Shown here in pieces: positions 23,910-35,970 of a stretch of 64,000 bases of DNA. The translations under genes and the position numbers were made by a program. Every line of letters starts with the position of its first letter. Position 1 is the first letter of the stretch. This DNA is from Thecaphora thlaspeos (taxonomy: Eukaryota; Basidiomycota; Ustilaginomycetes; Urocystidales; Glomosporiaceae). Below the pieces are notes generated by a model. It was given only the letters and a program-made list of their open reading frames with translations, was not told the origin of the DNA and made no database searches. The stretch lies in NCBI GenBank assembly GCA_900291925.1, contig UWYS01000004.1:1116001-1180000 (forward strand). The letters are read 5' to 3'.

Positions 23910-26900
23910 ATGACCTCGACCCAAGCGGCCCCCTCCGCCGACAAGGCCGGTGCGACCGCCGCCTTCGCCTCGTCTGAGCTCTCTGGCGGTCCCCAGATCC
24001 CTCCGCAGGAAGCCAGTGGCTACCCTGTCGATGCCACCTCGACTTCCGAGCCAGCGCCTGCTAACCTCAAGGCGGCACCGGGACAGCCCTCCGACCTGGC
24101 CACCATGGACAGCAGGGACACGTGGGGCGAGCAGATCGCCGGCAAGCACGTCGACGTAGATCAGGCCATGGAGGACTTCCGCCTTGCACGCCAGACTTCG
24201 CGCACCAGCCGCCAATCCGGCATCACCGGAGGATCCAACCTCGGACGCAAGATCTCCGGCTTGTCACGGTCCCGGCAACAGCAGCAGCATGGCGCCATCG
24301 CCGAGGCTGACGTCGACAAGGACGGCGCCGAAGGCGTGGAACAGTTCGACATCGGCGACTGGCTCCTCTCCCGACAGGCACAGGCCAGACGCGACGGTGT
24401 CGACAGCGAAAAGCCCGTCGGTCTGCTGTGGAGGGACCTCACTATCACCGCGCCCGGATCCGGAGGCGGAGGCATCTTTGTCAAGACGCTGCCCGTCGCC
24501 ATCACCAACACCGCGTGGAGGGATCCGCTGGGTATCCTGAGCACGCTGATCCCACCATTCGGCCGGCTGCTGACCCCCAAGAACATGGGCTCCACCCAGC
24601 TGATGAAGAGCCACAGTGGTGTGCTGAAGCCCGGCGAGATGCTCCTCGTCCTCGGCCGACCCGGCGCCGGCTGCTCAACCGCACTGCGTGCCATCACCTC
24701 GAGCAACCACAACAACGTCTCGACCGAGGGCGCCATTCTTTACGGCGGCTTCACCCCGGACGAGATCCACCGCAAGTTCCGCGGCGAAGTCGTCTTCTGC
24801 GACGAGGAGGACACTCACTTCCCCACGCTCACCGTCGGACAGGCGCTGACGTTTGCGCTTAAGAACAAGGTGCCGCATCGCGACCGACGCCTGGGCGGCA
24901 AGAGCGGCAAGGACTTCATCAAGACCTCGATCGACGTGGTACTCAAGATGTTTGGCATGTCACACGTGCGCGACACCATCGTCGGCGATGCGGCCGTTCG
25001 TGGTGTCTCCGGAGGTGAGCGTAAGCGAGTCACCATCTCCGAGGCGCTCGTCACGCGCGCTAGCGTGATCGCCTGGGACAACTCCACCCGCGGCCTCGAC
25101 GCTTCCACCGCCCTCGACTACGCGAGATCGCTCCGGGTGATCATCGACATCGCGCAGCGCTCCACGATGGCGACGCTGTACTAGGTCTCGGAGAGCATCT
25201 ACGACCTGTTTGACCGCGTCAGCGTCATCGACGAAGGCCGATGCATCTACTACGGACCGCGCGACCAGGCGAGAAGGTACTTTTACGACCTCGGCTACAA
25301 CTGTCCCGACCGACAGACGACGGCCGACTTTGTCACCGCCGTCACCGAAGTCAACCAGGTGCAGTTCCGTGACGGATGGCGCGACCGCGCCCCCAAGACC
25401 GCCGAAGAGAGGGAGCACGCATGGAAGCAGAGCGAGCTGTACCGCCAGCTCGTCGCCGAGATGGACGACTTCGAAGGCACGCTCAAGACCGCCAACCAGG
25501 CCGAGACGATGCGCGGCACGGTGCGGTCCGAAAAGAACCGGGGAGTGCACAAGGGCAGCTCCTACACCGTCAACTACTGGACGCAGGTCAAGAGCTGCAT
25601 CTGGCGCCAGCTGCTCATCAAGTGGGGCGCTCGCGAGGATCTCTACGTCAAGCTCTTCACCATCATCAGCGTCTCGCTCATGATGTCGTCGCTCTTCTAC
25701 AATCAGTCGTACTACTCCACCGGCGTCTTCACCCGCGGCGGTGTGTTGCTCTTCGCATGCCTGTTCAACGGTTGGCTGCAGCTCTCCGAGTCGTTCGAGG
25801 CCGTCACCGGTCGACCGATGCTGGCGCGACACAAGCAGTTTGCATTCTACCGCCCGTCGGCGGTGGCGGTGGCTCGTGCGCTGGTAGACATCCCGTTCCT
25901 GCTGGTGCAGTGCTTCCTCTCGTCGATCATCATCTACTTCCTGGTCAACCTGCGCCGCGATGCGGGCGCGTTCTTCATCTTCTACGCGTTCACCTTCTTG
26001 TCGGCGTACAGCTTGACCGCGCTGTACCGCATGTGCGCCACCTTCTCGCCTGGATTCAACGAGGCGATCCGCTTCTCGGTGCTGGCGCTCAACCTGCTCA
26101 TCATCTGGGTCGGCTACATTCTCAGGCGTCCGCAGATGAACTGGCTCATCTGGCTCAACTACGCGCAACCCATCAGCTACGCCTACGAGGGCATGCTGGC
26201 CAACGAGCTCAACTACGACATCCAGTGCAACCCGTCGCAGATCGTTCCCTTCAATGCGGCGCAGAACGTGGCGGCGCAGACCTGCTCCTTGACCGGAGGA
26301 CAGCCCGGCTCGCTCGTAGTGCCCAGCGCCGACTACCTCTCGACGACTTTCGGCTACTCGAGGTCCAACATCGGTCGAAATGCCGGCGTCGTGATCGCTT
26401 TCTCCATCCTCTATCTCATCCCGACCATCATCGGTTCCGAGATCATGAACTTTGGCGGCGCGGGCGGAGGTGTCACGGTGTTTGCGCGAAACCGGCGCGC
26501 CAAGGACAAGCTGGCACGCACGTCGGCCCAACCTGCGCGTCCGGACGACATCGAGGAGAAGGCAGCCCACGCTAACGCCGGCTCTAGCTCTCCGAGCAGC
26601 GTCACCCGGGCCAACTCGCCCCAGTCGGATTCGGACAAATCGAAGGTCGCTGGAAAGCAGCAGAAGCAGGCGCCTGCCGAGGACGAGAACGCTCCGGTCC
26701 TCGACAAGGCGGCGCTCGACAAGAAGGCAATATTTACGTGGCGCGACCTGAGCCTGCAGCTTCCCACCGGCCGCAAGCTGCTTGAGAACATCGACGGATA
26801 CGTCAAGCCGGGTACCATCACCGCGCTGATGGGCGCTTCCGGAGCCGGTAAGACGACGTTGCTGACCACGCTCTCGCAGCGCAGTGTGGTCGGTGCTCTG

Positions 26901-28703
26901 TCTGAATCCATCCTGGTCGACGGCAAGCCTCTTGGCCCGGGCTTCCAGCGTGGCACCGGTTTCGTGCTCCAGGCCGACATCCACCTCGCCTCCCAGACGG
27001 TGCGAGAGGCGATCGAATTCTCGGCGCTGCTCCGTCAGCCGGCCGAGGTGCCTAGAGCTGAGAAGCTGGCCGACGCGCAGCGCGCCATCGAGCTGCTAGA
27101 GCTCGAGGATCTGCAGGATGCGCTGATCGGCGTCCCCGGTTTCGACCTTGGTGTTGAAAGGAGGAAGCGAGTCACGATCGCGGTCGAGCTTGCGGCCAAG
27201 CCCGACCTGCTTCTCTTCTTGGATGAGCCCACTTCCGGTCTGGACTCGGCGGGAGCCGCCTCGATCATTCGGCTCATTCGTCGACTGGCCAACGAGGGTC
27301 AGACCATCCTTTGCACGATCCACCAGCCCAGCGCGCTCCTCTTTGAGGCCTTCGACAATCTCCTGCTGCTCCAGCCGGGTGGCAAGACCTCCTACTTTGG
27401 CCAGATCGGCGACAAGCCGGCGCAAGGCTCAGCCAAGGTGTGCGAGTACTTTGAGCGTAACGGCGCACCACCCTGCCCTCCGACGAGCAACGTTGCCGAG
27501 TTCATGCTCGAGGTTGTGGCCGACAAGAAGGTTCGGCCCTGGAGCGAGCGATGGAACGAGTCCCCGGAGCGTCAGGACCTGCGCGAGCAGATTGACGGAA
27601 TCAACGCCGACCGTGCCGCCCGTCCCGCCGAGGAAGACAGCCGTGCTACGCGAGAGTTTTCGGCGACGCTGATGACGCAGATTGCCGAGACGACCAAGCG
27701 CCAGTTCCGCGACCTGTGGCGCGACGCTCCGTTTGCCTACGGCGTGCTGTTCTCTAACATCGTGACCGGTTTTGCGGCAGGCGGTGGCTTCGTCGCCGTT
27801 GGCTACTCGGTGACCGACATGCAGTACCGCGTGTTTATCGTCTTCCTGGTGATTCTCAACTTCCCCGCCACCGTCAACTCGGTCATCTCCAAGTTCTGGG
27901 AGATGCGCATCACCTTCCAGGTGCGCGAGGGGCCGAGCAAGACGTACTCGTGGATCGCCTTGATCACGGCGTTTATCGCCGTGTCGATCCCGATCGCGCT
28001 GGTGGCGTCGGTGCTGTTCTTCCTGCCTTCGTTCTTCATCCCGTTCTACACCCGTTCCTCGGAGGTGGCGGGCTACTTCTGGCTGATGGTATGGGCGGTG
28101 ACGACGTACGAGTTCTTCTTCTCGCTTGCGCTCGCCGCTGCGTGCCCGATGCCCGTCACTGCTGCCAACCTGCTGCCTTTCATCCTGCCGATCCTGGCCA
28201 TCGTTAACGGCGTCATCGTCCCCGTTTCTTCGCTGCCGCAACCGTGGAAGTCGATCATCTGGGCCAACCCGCTGTACTACTACGTCAAGGGACAGGTGGG
28301 CACGACTCTGCATAACCTCACCATCACCTGTCGCCCTGCCGATCTGGCCATCTTCGACCCGCCCTCTGGCCAGACTTGCGGGGCGTACGCGGCCGAGTGG
28401 GTCAACAGCGTTGGCGGACAGCTGCTCAACCCTACCGCCGCTACGGGATGTCAATTCTGCCAGTACAGCGTCTCGGACCAGTTCGCCGAGACGCTCGATG
28501 CGCGCTGGAGCTTCCGATGGCAAAGCTACGGAATCTTTGTGGCGTTCGTCATCTTCCAGTTGTTCGCCAGCTACGCCGCTTACTGGTACTTTGCCGAGAA
28601 GCAGTACGGTCTCGGCGTATCGGTGCTCACCGACAAGATCAGCAACGTGCTCAAGAAGAAGCCCAGCAAGCAAGACAGAGAGGCGGTGCAGCAAGAGGCG
28701 TAG
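23910..28703 (+). CDS. PDR-type (ABC-G) multidrug ABC transporter, interrupted by one in-frame TAG
   Basis: Full-size plasma-membrane drug efflux pump of the PDR5/CDR1 class, arranged NBD-TMD-NBD-TMD. The frame from the ATG at 23910 is about 1597 codons without introns, but codon 425 (25182-25184) is TAG. The reading frame stays open on both sides. NBD1 has the degenerate PDR Walker A GRPGAGCST (about residue 249) and signature VSGGERKR (about 365). NBD2 has canonical Walker A GASGAGKTT (about 973), the altered signature LGVERRKR and Walker B LLLFLDEPTSGLD. Membrane segments lie at about 600-855 and 1265-1570. Homologues have LYQASESIYDLFD where this sequence reads LY-stop-VSESIYDLFD, so a Gln codon CAG has most likely become TAG. 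The result is a recent pseudogene allele, a readthrough gene or a sequence error. The long intergenic region lies upstream. Confidence 0.85.
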
Positions 28704-29789
28704 AAGGGCCAGGCTCAGCTTGATATGGATGTGGTCTGATCTGTTCAGTTGTCACAGTACCTCTCCTATTATACCCTCACCTCCCTGCCTACCACCGGAT
28801 TCCGCAATATAGAGCGAGCTGATCGACCGTCAGAGCGTAGCTGCCTGACCTCGTCAAGCTCAATTGAGAACCTCACCTTGCCTTTTGCGTCGTGCCGGCT
28901 CTGTTGTTTTGTCGAGATGATACGCCAATACACGTCGCGAGCTGCTGGTGGCCTCGTATCGAGAAGGGCCGTCCTGTACTCTCTGCCTGGCACCCTTCGT
29001 GGCTGCTCAGGTCGCCTGAAATAGGTAAAGCCGCATTTTACAGCCTGTCGTCACACTTGTCGAAGCGCCATTTCTTTCGACGACATCGAGAGACGACCAC
29101 CATGCCAGGCTCATACGATCAGAGTGGGTGAATGGCCGACTGCACATACCGTCGCATGGGACTAACTACTTGCTGCGCCACAGAAGAGGCATCGAGCAGG
29201 CTGAAGGGCCTCGAGGAGCCCCACCGGGCCCCAAATGCCATTTCGACTTATCGCACGGGAAAGAAAGGGTGGTGCGGTGAGACGGGCGAGGCAAGGGGCG
29301 GCAAGAAAAAGTCGAAGCCGGGAAACAAAAAATAAGAATTAAAAACCAAAAAAGAAATAAGGCTGGCGCTGCCGTATGCTGTCATGCAGCAACCTGCAAG
29401 GACCGCCGAGCGAGGCGCTCTCCGCCAGGCCAGGCCATTCGTCCGGCAAAAGAAAAGACTCTAATTAACTACATACACCAGCGTCACGAGGCCGCGCCCA
29501 TGCTGCCGCGCCCGTGCTCCCTCCACGCCGTCCGCCTCATCAGTACCGCCGCCCACCTCACCGATGCGGCGACGCTCACCAGAAGGGGGTCATCCTTTCC
29601 CCGCGCTCTCCCTTCCCTCACCACCCCTCGCCCGACACAATAGCCCCTCCCGGAACGACGACCGAGAAGCGACTAGCTAGACGCCAGCACCAATCACCAA
29701 TAGCAACAGCCGCAGCAGCAGCGACCCTCGAACAGCTCCTCTGCCGCGCTTGAGCTGTCCGCCCGCCCGCGAGGGTGACCTCCGCCACA
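28704..29789. other. intergenic region between the ABC transporter and the unknown-protein gene
   Basis: 1.09 kb with no convincing gene. An A-rich, nearly homopurine/AT stretch lies at about 29325-29360, and AT words near 29460-29475. The last 150 bp becomes CA- and CG-rich, as expected for a leader of the next gene. Confidence 0.6.
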
Positions 29790-32234
29790 ATGGACTCAAC
29801 GTTAGACACCAGCCGGCCCCCAGCGGCGGCGACAGCTGCGCCCTCGTCTGCGGGACAATGCGTATCGCCTTCGCGCCTCGACCTCTCTTCCCTGCGTAAC
29901 GACAACGACGCGACGACGACACCCTCGACCCCCACCCTCGACAAGAGGCGAGTCGAGTTCGACGGCATCTGCATGGTCATCCCCAACGTCGATCACAAGC
30001 AGCTGCGCAAGCTGCTGCGCATGTACGCGCTCGGATGCGACAAGATTAGAGATGAACGAGGGGCAGCAGCGGCAGGAGCGGGCGTCGCCGGTGCTCCTGC
30101 GGACGGCGGGACGATACCATCGCTGACCGCCGCCACCAAAGCGCCCGTGACGAGACCTCGCTACGCGATGCGCGTCGTCAGCGTGCCACTATCCCCTGGC
30201 CAGTGGGGGGCCGGCAACCTCCGCTCCTCGCTCGCCAACCTCAACCTGAGCTTCAAGATCGACCTCAACGTCGTCGCCAGTGGCCTGGCACCCGCAAACG
30301 GTGGATGGGCCGTGTCGGGAAACTATCGCGCCTCTTCCAGCTTCACCAGCGTCAACGACATCCACGAGCGCGAACGCCAGGAGCTCGATGCGGACCGAAA
30401 CAGGCGGGCCCACTCGTTCTCCGACCACGACGGCGACCGACGGCGCCGCACGGGAGCGGGGCTACCTTGTCCCACGCGCTCCAGCAGCGACGAACCAGCT
30501 TCACCTGCCGAGGCCCACGAGACGCCTCCGATACAGCGTGCGCAGAGCCCCCGGATGCTGCGCATGAAGATTCCGACGTTCGGCGGCTGGCGCAAATGCG
30601 TGGCGCTGGCCGACCCCCCGCCAAAGGGCTGTCTGCTCAACAGGAAGAGATCTGTGCCGCTCGCCGCCGCGGCAGCGGGGACGGCATCGGCCGCAACCTC
30701 CGTAGCGCAACGTACCACCTCTCCGTCGCCGTTCCACGAGGCCTCGGACTCCAGCCATCTCCGGAAGTGCTACGAGGGCCCGCCGGTCCGTGAGACTCGT
30801 GCGGAGCGTAGCAATGTCGCACAGCCACGTCCTCCGAACGCCCGGGTGGTCTCGCAGGTGGCCCCGATCAAAACGCAAGGCCCGACTGGGCTCCGCCGCG
30901 CCAGCTCTCTAGGTCGACGATCAAGCACGCGCCGAGAGTCGAGCGAACAGTCCGTGCTCGAAGACGCTTGCTGCAGCGGTAGCAGCGTCGACCTCCACGG
31001 TCAGCCACAACAGCAGCAACCACCGCAAGCGCAACTCCAGGAGGAGCTGGACGAGGCCGGCATCAAGCGAGAGCTCAAGGCGGGCCGCTGGCCGTTCCAG
31101 GAGCCGCTCAACCCGGAGTGCAACTGCAAAGACTGCAGCAAGAGCATCTCGCTCGTCAACGATCGAGGCTACAAGGCGCACTGGACGCGGTCTGCCCGGG
31201 CCAAGTGGCTCACAGACCGCAAGGAGCGCGAGGCGCAGGAGCGGATGCATGGATCGAATGGCGGAAATCCGTCGCCGGGCGCCCACGCCAACGGCACCGG
31301 CCACGGCAGCGATCGCCCGACGAGCAGGGGCAGAATCCAGGCCGACGAGGTAGACGTCAAGCTGGGCACGGGATCCCGGCCCCTGACGCCCGAAGGCGAG
31401 GAGGACGAGCCCGAGTCCGATGCGGCGGCGGTCGGCGGGATGTCGGCGGACCGAAAAGGGCCAGAGAGCGCTGATGCCGTCCTCACTCCTATCGCTGTCG
31501 CCATAGCGACCGCATCGCCACGCGGAGCAACGGCCGCACCGCCAGAAAAGCCACCAACCGGTCCAAAGCTGGTTGCACCCGTCGCGATCCCAGCAGTGAT
31601 GCTTCCGAACGCGGAGCTCGACGCCGACGAGTACGTGGAAGGCGACGAGCAGCTGGAAAGGGAGATTGACTCGCGGCGCACGTCGGTCGAGAGCCGCCAC
31701 TCGTACCGGCCCGGTGCGCGCAGCATGCTCCGCCAGCTCGATGAGGCCGACCGTGTCGAGCGTCAGGCGTCGGTCGAGCGCGAACGGCGCCGGAACAGCA
31801 TGTCGCCCACCATGAGCCCTCGACCCACCCCTAGCCCTCGACCCAGCCCGCAGCAGCACGGCGACGGCGGCAGTGGCAGCTCGTACTTTGACCTTCCGCG
31901 CCGCGGATCGCCGCGCCTCACGCTGGGTCCCATTGCGGAGGGTGGGATCGGACGCTCCCAGGACGCCGGGGAAGGTATCGGGCGGCCGCGACTGTCGCCT
32001 CTTCGCAACGAGAGGGGCCCGCTCGAAGACGTGGCGGCGCACCATCGCCTCGCCCAGGTAGACCAGCTTCCACAGCGAGGCGAGGCGAGCTCGCCGACGC
32101 CACGGACTGACGCCAAGGGCAAGGTCGCCAAGAGCAGCAGTGGCATCGGCGGCAGTGTCAGGAGGAAGGCGTCAAAGTCCTTCTTTGGCCTGCTGGGCTC
32201 TTCGTTTGGCGGGACCTGCGCCCCGCCCGGCTGA
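29790..32234 (+). CDS. large basic protein of unknown function
   Basis: 814 residues in one exon from the ATG at 29790, which has a good context (CACAATGG). I do not recognise a family. Three segments look structured rather than low complexity: VEFDGICMVIPNVDHKQLRK and LLRMYALGCDKIRD near residues 55-90; LRSSLANLNLSFKIDLNVVA near 147-167; and a Cys/Trp segment near 435-480 that contains PECNCKDCSK and then SLVNDRGYKAHWTRSARAK. The four-Cys cluster might bind a metal, but this is inference. The rest is Ser, Arg, Pro and acid rich, with Gln runs and a repeated SPRPTPSPRPSP segment near 675-685, and a basic tail (RRKASKSFFGLLGSS). No signal peptide or membrane segment is seen. It may be a regulatory scaffold protein limited to smut-lineage fungi. 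Confidence 0.75.
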   Translation: MDSTLDTSRPPAAATAAPSSAGQCVSPSRLDLSSLRNDNDATTTPSTPTLDKRRVEFDGICMVIPNVDHKQLRKLLRMYALGCDKIRDERGAAAAGAGVAGAPADGGTIPSLTAATKAPVTRPRYAMRVVSVPLSPGQWGAGNLRSSLANLNLSFKIDLNVVASGLAPANGGWAVSGNYRASSSFTSVNDIHERERQELDADRNRRAHSFSDHDGDRRRRTGAGLPCPTRSSSDEPASPAEAHETPPIQRAQSPRMLRMKIPTFGGWRKCVALADPPPKGCLLNRKRSVPLAAAAAGTASAATSVAQRTTSPSPFHEASDSSHLRKCYEGPPVRETRAERSNVAQPRPPNARVVSQVAPIKTQGPTGLRRASSLGRRSSTRRESSEQSVLEDACCSGSSVDLHGQPQQQQPPQAQLQEELDEAGIKRELKAGRWPFQEPLNPECNCKDCSKSISLVNDRGYKAHWTRSARAKWLTDRKEREAQERMHGSNGGNPSPGAHANGTGHGSDRPTSRGRIQADEVDVKLGTGSRPLTPEGEEDEPESDAAAVGGMSADRKGPESADAVLTPIAVAIATASPRGATAAPPEKPPTGPKLVAPVAIPAVMLPNAELDADEYVEGDEQLEREIDSRRTSVESRHSYRPGARSMLRQLDEADRVERQASVERERRRNSMSPTMSPRPTPSPRPSPQQHGDGGSGSSYFDLPRRGSPRLTLGPIAEGGIGRSQDAGEGIGRPRLSPLRNERGPLEDVAAHHRLAQVDQLPQRGEASSPTPRTDAKGKVAKSSSGIGGSVRRKASKSFFGLLGSSFGGTCAPPG

Positions 32235-33503
32235 GTGGCGAAGGGCCGCCTAGCGTTTCAGCACCATATACCAGGGGCGCCTATCTTGTCGTCTCACCAC
32301 TTGCTTTCATATCCGCGATGCTGCCGTCGCAGCGATTCATCACATCTACCCTGCCTTTCTCGTCATGTTCCGGTATACCTACACATCCGTCCCTACACAT
32401 CCCTATAATCGACGTGCTGCGCCTAACCGAGAGGATAGTCTGGTCGATGCCCCGCATTGCTGATGAATTACTACTCTTTGACCGGCACGGCCAACGCCGG
32501 CGGTCGAGATAGGCGCCAGGCGGATCTGTGGGTGAAGCGAAGCGGGTTGGCGGGGGCGACGGATAGAAATTGTTTACTTTGCCTTGCCTCTCTCCGAATT
32601 TCAAGAGCTGGACAGCGGGTCTTGGTTCGGGACGTTCCGGAGCGGGCGAGTGAGGGGAGCCATGCGGAGATCTTTGGCAGATTTTCGGCTTGGACCCGAT
32701 CTCCCACCTGGAGCCTCTGTCCCCCACGCTTACATATCGGTGAGCCTTGAGCCTCGCACTTTGCGTCGATCCCACAGAAGTGGCAGCAAAGTATTGGAAT
32801 TATATTACACCTTCTGCTACTGCTGCTGTTAACGCTGTCGTGTTGGTGTAAGGTCCTAGTGTGGCCGCCATCGTCGCACTTCTAAGATGGAGGGCCAGGG
32901 CTACGAGTTGATCCCCCTAAACGACGGCCGATATCGGGTCGAGCCCGACGCGGGCGAGTGGAAAAGCCGCGCAACCCAACACGCGCAAAACGGTCCGCTC
33001 CACCAGCCAAACGCACGGATCATGACGTGCAGCCCGCGGCAGACCGGCAGCAGAAGAACGCCGGATGTTTCCGCGACCTCTCCCCCTCCTTTGCCCCCAA
33101 CCCTCTGGGATGGAAGGAAGGGCGAGGCGAGGCAGGCAGGTGGAGCTGAAAGCGCTGCTGCTCGGCCCTGTACCTCTGACGCCGCCCGACCTAGCCTGTG
33201 AAATGACAGCGGTCCCCCCCCCCCCGCCTCTATCTGCCTTTCGGAACTGGGCGAGGAGCGGGGCGAGCTGATTCATCCGCCCGGACCCTCTCCGGCTGAC
33301 CCCTTCGCCCCTGCCCCCCTCGCCAAGACGTCCGTCGCCGTCTAGCCCGACCTGAGCCTACCTCCTACTTTCCCACCTCCATAACTCCATAGACTCACAA
33401 TTGCCACCACAATCGAGGCGTCATCTCTACCTCTCTCTTTCTCTCTACTTCAATCTTCTTCCACACCCTCCCACCACTCTACCAACACAGCGACCTGCCC
33501 ACC
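32235..33503. promoter_or_regulatory. intergenic region with the FBP1 promoter and leader
   Basis: 1.27 kb without a convincing gene. A run of 12 C lies at 33214-33225, and a long CT tract (about 33421-33470) precedes the FBP1 ATG, typical of leaders of well-expressed fungal genes. Confidence 0.55.
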
Positions 33504-35371
33504 ATGGGATCCGAAGAATACAACCCGCCGGCTACCGACATCATCACCCTCACCCGCCATGTCCTCACAGAGGGCTTCAAGCTGAGGCAAGAGAGCGCAG
33601 CCAGCGGCGATCTCACCGTTCTCCTCTCGTCGCTGCAAACCACCTGGTGAGTGCATGCATACAATGTGGATGGCTAGAAAGGGCGGCGGCAGGGGAACGA
33701 GGGCGCGGATCGATGTGGGGGGAGGTGGCGATAGTAGCCAGGGTAGACGCTGCAATGCTGGCACTGTCATGGATCACCGAAAGGATAGCAGCCACGGCAA
33801 GGACGAGCGAGGAAAGTTGCAGATGAGCCGGGACCGAGCTCGAGTGGTCAGGACGCTGCTGACCTTGTCCATCTCCTTGTCGAAAACCCACACTTTCCGG
33901 CCCGCTTCGTCGTCCCTTAGCAAGTTCATTGAGAGCATGGTGCGAAAGGCCAGCTTGATCAACCTGTGAGTAGCAGCTGCAGACGGCGCCAGGGCGAGGG
34001 ATATAGAGGCGGCTTGTTTTCGTCTGTCCCTCTCCGGATCACCGCGCCGGAGCGCGCGCCGGAGACTGACACACCTGCTCTGCTGTGACTCTTCTTGCAT
34101 CGTCCGACTATCGGCAGGATTGGCGCCGCCGGAAACACCAACGTCCAGGGCGAGGACCAGAAGAAGCTCGATGTCCTCTCCAACGAGATCATGATCAATG
34201 CGCTCCGTGCCTCAGGCAAGGCGGCCGTGCTCGTCTCGGAGGAGGACGACGAGGCCATCTTTATCGGCGAGCGTGAGGAAGGCGGCACTTTTGAGTCGTC
34301 CAAGGGCAAGTACTGCGTCGTTTTCGACCCGTTGGACGGCTCGAGCAACATCGACGCCGGTGTCAACATTGGAACCATCTTTGGCGTCTACACAGTGAAG
34401 CCGGGCAGCAAAGGGACGCTCGAAGATGTTCTCCGACCAGGCAAGGAGATGGTCGCCGCGGGCTACTGCATGTACGGTTCGAGCGCCAACATGGTCCTCA
34501 CCACGGGCAATGGCGTCAACGGCTACACGCTCGACAACGCCATCGGCGAGTTTATCCTGACCCACCCCAACATCAAGCTTCCCGACCGCGGCAAGATCTA
34601 CTCGATCAACGAGGGCAACAGCGCCTACTACCACGAGCCCGTCACCAAATGGCTCGACAGCGTCAAGTTCCCCAAGGCCGAGGGCGCCAAGCCCTACTCG
34701 GCGCGCTACATTGGCTCGATGGTGGCCGACGTCCACCGCACCCTCCTCTACGGCGGCATCTTTGGCTACCCTGGCGACAAGAAGAGCAAGAACGGCAAGC
34801 TTCGCATGCTCTACGAGGCGTTCCCGATGGCCTTCCTAACAGAGCAGGTGAGTTCAAGGCAAAGCCGGTCAAGTCACGTCGGCGCCGATGCGCAGGTCTT
34901 CGGGTTGAAGCCAACGGAAGGCAGGCGAGTGGAGAGAGGGAGGAAGAAGGATGTATCCAGAGGGGAAGACGGATCACTGACGCCGCGCTTGCCTCGCTGC
35001 TCCCCCCACCTCCCTTCTCCCGCCGCCTCTTCCGTGCCGTTCTTGACAGGCCGGAGGTGCCGCGACAACAGGCACCGAGCGGATTCTCGACATCCAGCCG
35101 ACAGACATCCACCAGCGCTGCCCCGTCTTCCTGGGCTCCAAGGACGACGTCGAAGACCTGTGGGTGCTGCACGGACCCCCTTGCTTTGACAGCTGCTCTT
35201 CTCCACTCCACTCCACTTTCCCACATCCCGCGGTCTTGTACGGGGCGTGCGGAACGGCGGTTCTCTCGTCCACCGTACTGACCATGACCTTCTTAAACCC
35301 CTCTCTTCATCTTCCGTGCATCGGCAATGTCGGCCCGATCCTCGTCCAACAGCAAAAAGTTCTACCAGTAA
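33504..35371 (+). CDS. FBP1: fructose-1,6-bisphosphatase (five exons)
   Basis: Gluconeogenic enzyme converting fructose 1,6-bisphosphate to fructose 6-phosphate, cytosolic. Exons: 33504-33646, 33921-33965, 34118-34847, 35050-35159, 35353-35371; 348 residues, normal for the family. Phases join exactly. Evidence across junctions: [30 protein letters not shown] (exons 1-3), [16 protein letters not shown] (exons 3-4), and VEDL-KKFYQ then TAA (exons 4-5). Metal and substrate motifs: [10 protein letters not shown] (about residue 132), [30 protein letters not shown]. The last exon is only 19 nt and donor 4 is GTGGGT. Intron 1 is 274 nt, long for this window. It is convergent with the MFS gene. No regulatory site can be assigned with confidence. 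Confidence 0.96.
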
Positions 35372-35970
35372 AGCTTTGAGGCTCTCGCGGACGCTACCGG
35401 GGGAAAGGAGGGTCAGAGATGATGCACAAGTCCAGGCCCAGCAGCGAGACAGCATGAAAGGGGAGAGAGCTTGTGCGGAGCAAGCGCACGGTGTTCGCAA
35501 GGAGGTGCCATTGTTGTACTCTTACAACTCAACGAGAGATCTCAACCACACGTCCAAGGGACCCCCCTCCCCCCCCCTCTTTGTTGTGGCGAAGCTGTCT
35601 AGCGTGGCAGAATTTCATGGCGAGCGTACGTAGATCACATCATGCATTCTTATTGCCCTGTCACAAACTGAACCGACGCAGAGGCTCGCTTATGTAACCG
35701 GCCAAGACCAGCTGTGTGATCTACTTAAAGTATGTATCCCGATCGAAGCGGTCTTGTCGAATAGAAGAATAAAAAGTATAAAAAAAATAAAAAATAAAAA
35801 TACAAGAAAAAAGCTTCAAAAGTTGTCCTGTCCCACATTGCGCCCTCGCAACATGAAGACCATCCACCGCCCCCCCCCCCCCCTCCTGTCGCCCCTAGCC
35901 AATCACCACGGACCATGACGACTTCGTCAAAACAAAGAATATAACATTCTCCCCCCCCACCACGTCGTAA
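35372..35970. other. convergent intergenic region between FBP1 and the MFS gene
   Basis: 599 bp. An A-rich stretch at 35760-35815 and a run of 14 C at 35870-35883 are the visible structures; both could be 3'-end elements. No gene is seen. Confidence 0.6.

Noticed and set aside
24960..26984. 674-residue open frame on the minus strand opposite the ABC transporter
   Set aside because: It is a shadow of a G/C-rich codon pattern. The plus strand carries unmistakable ABC motifs, and the antisense product is Arg/Glu/His-rich with no domain.
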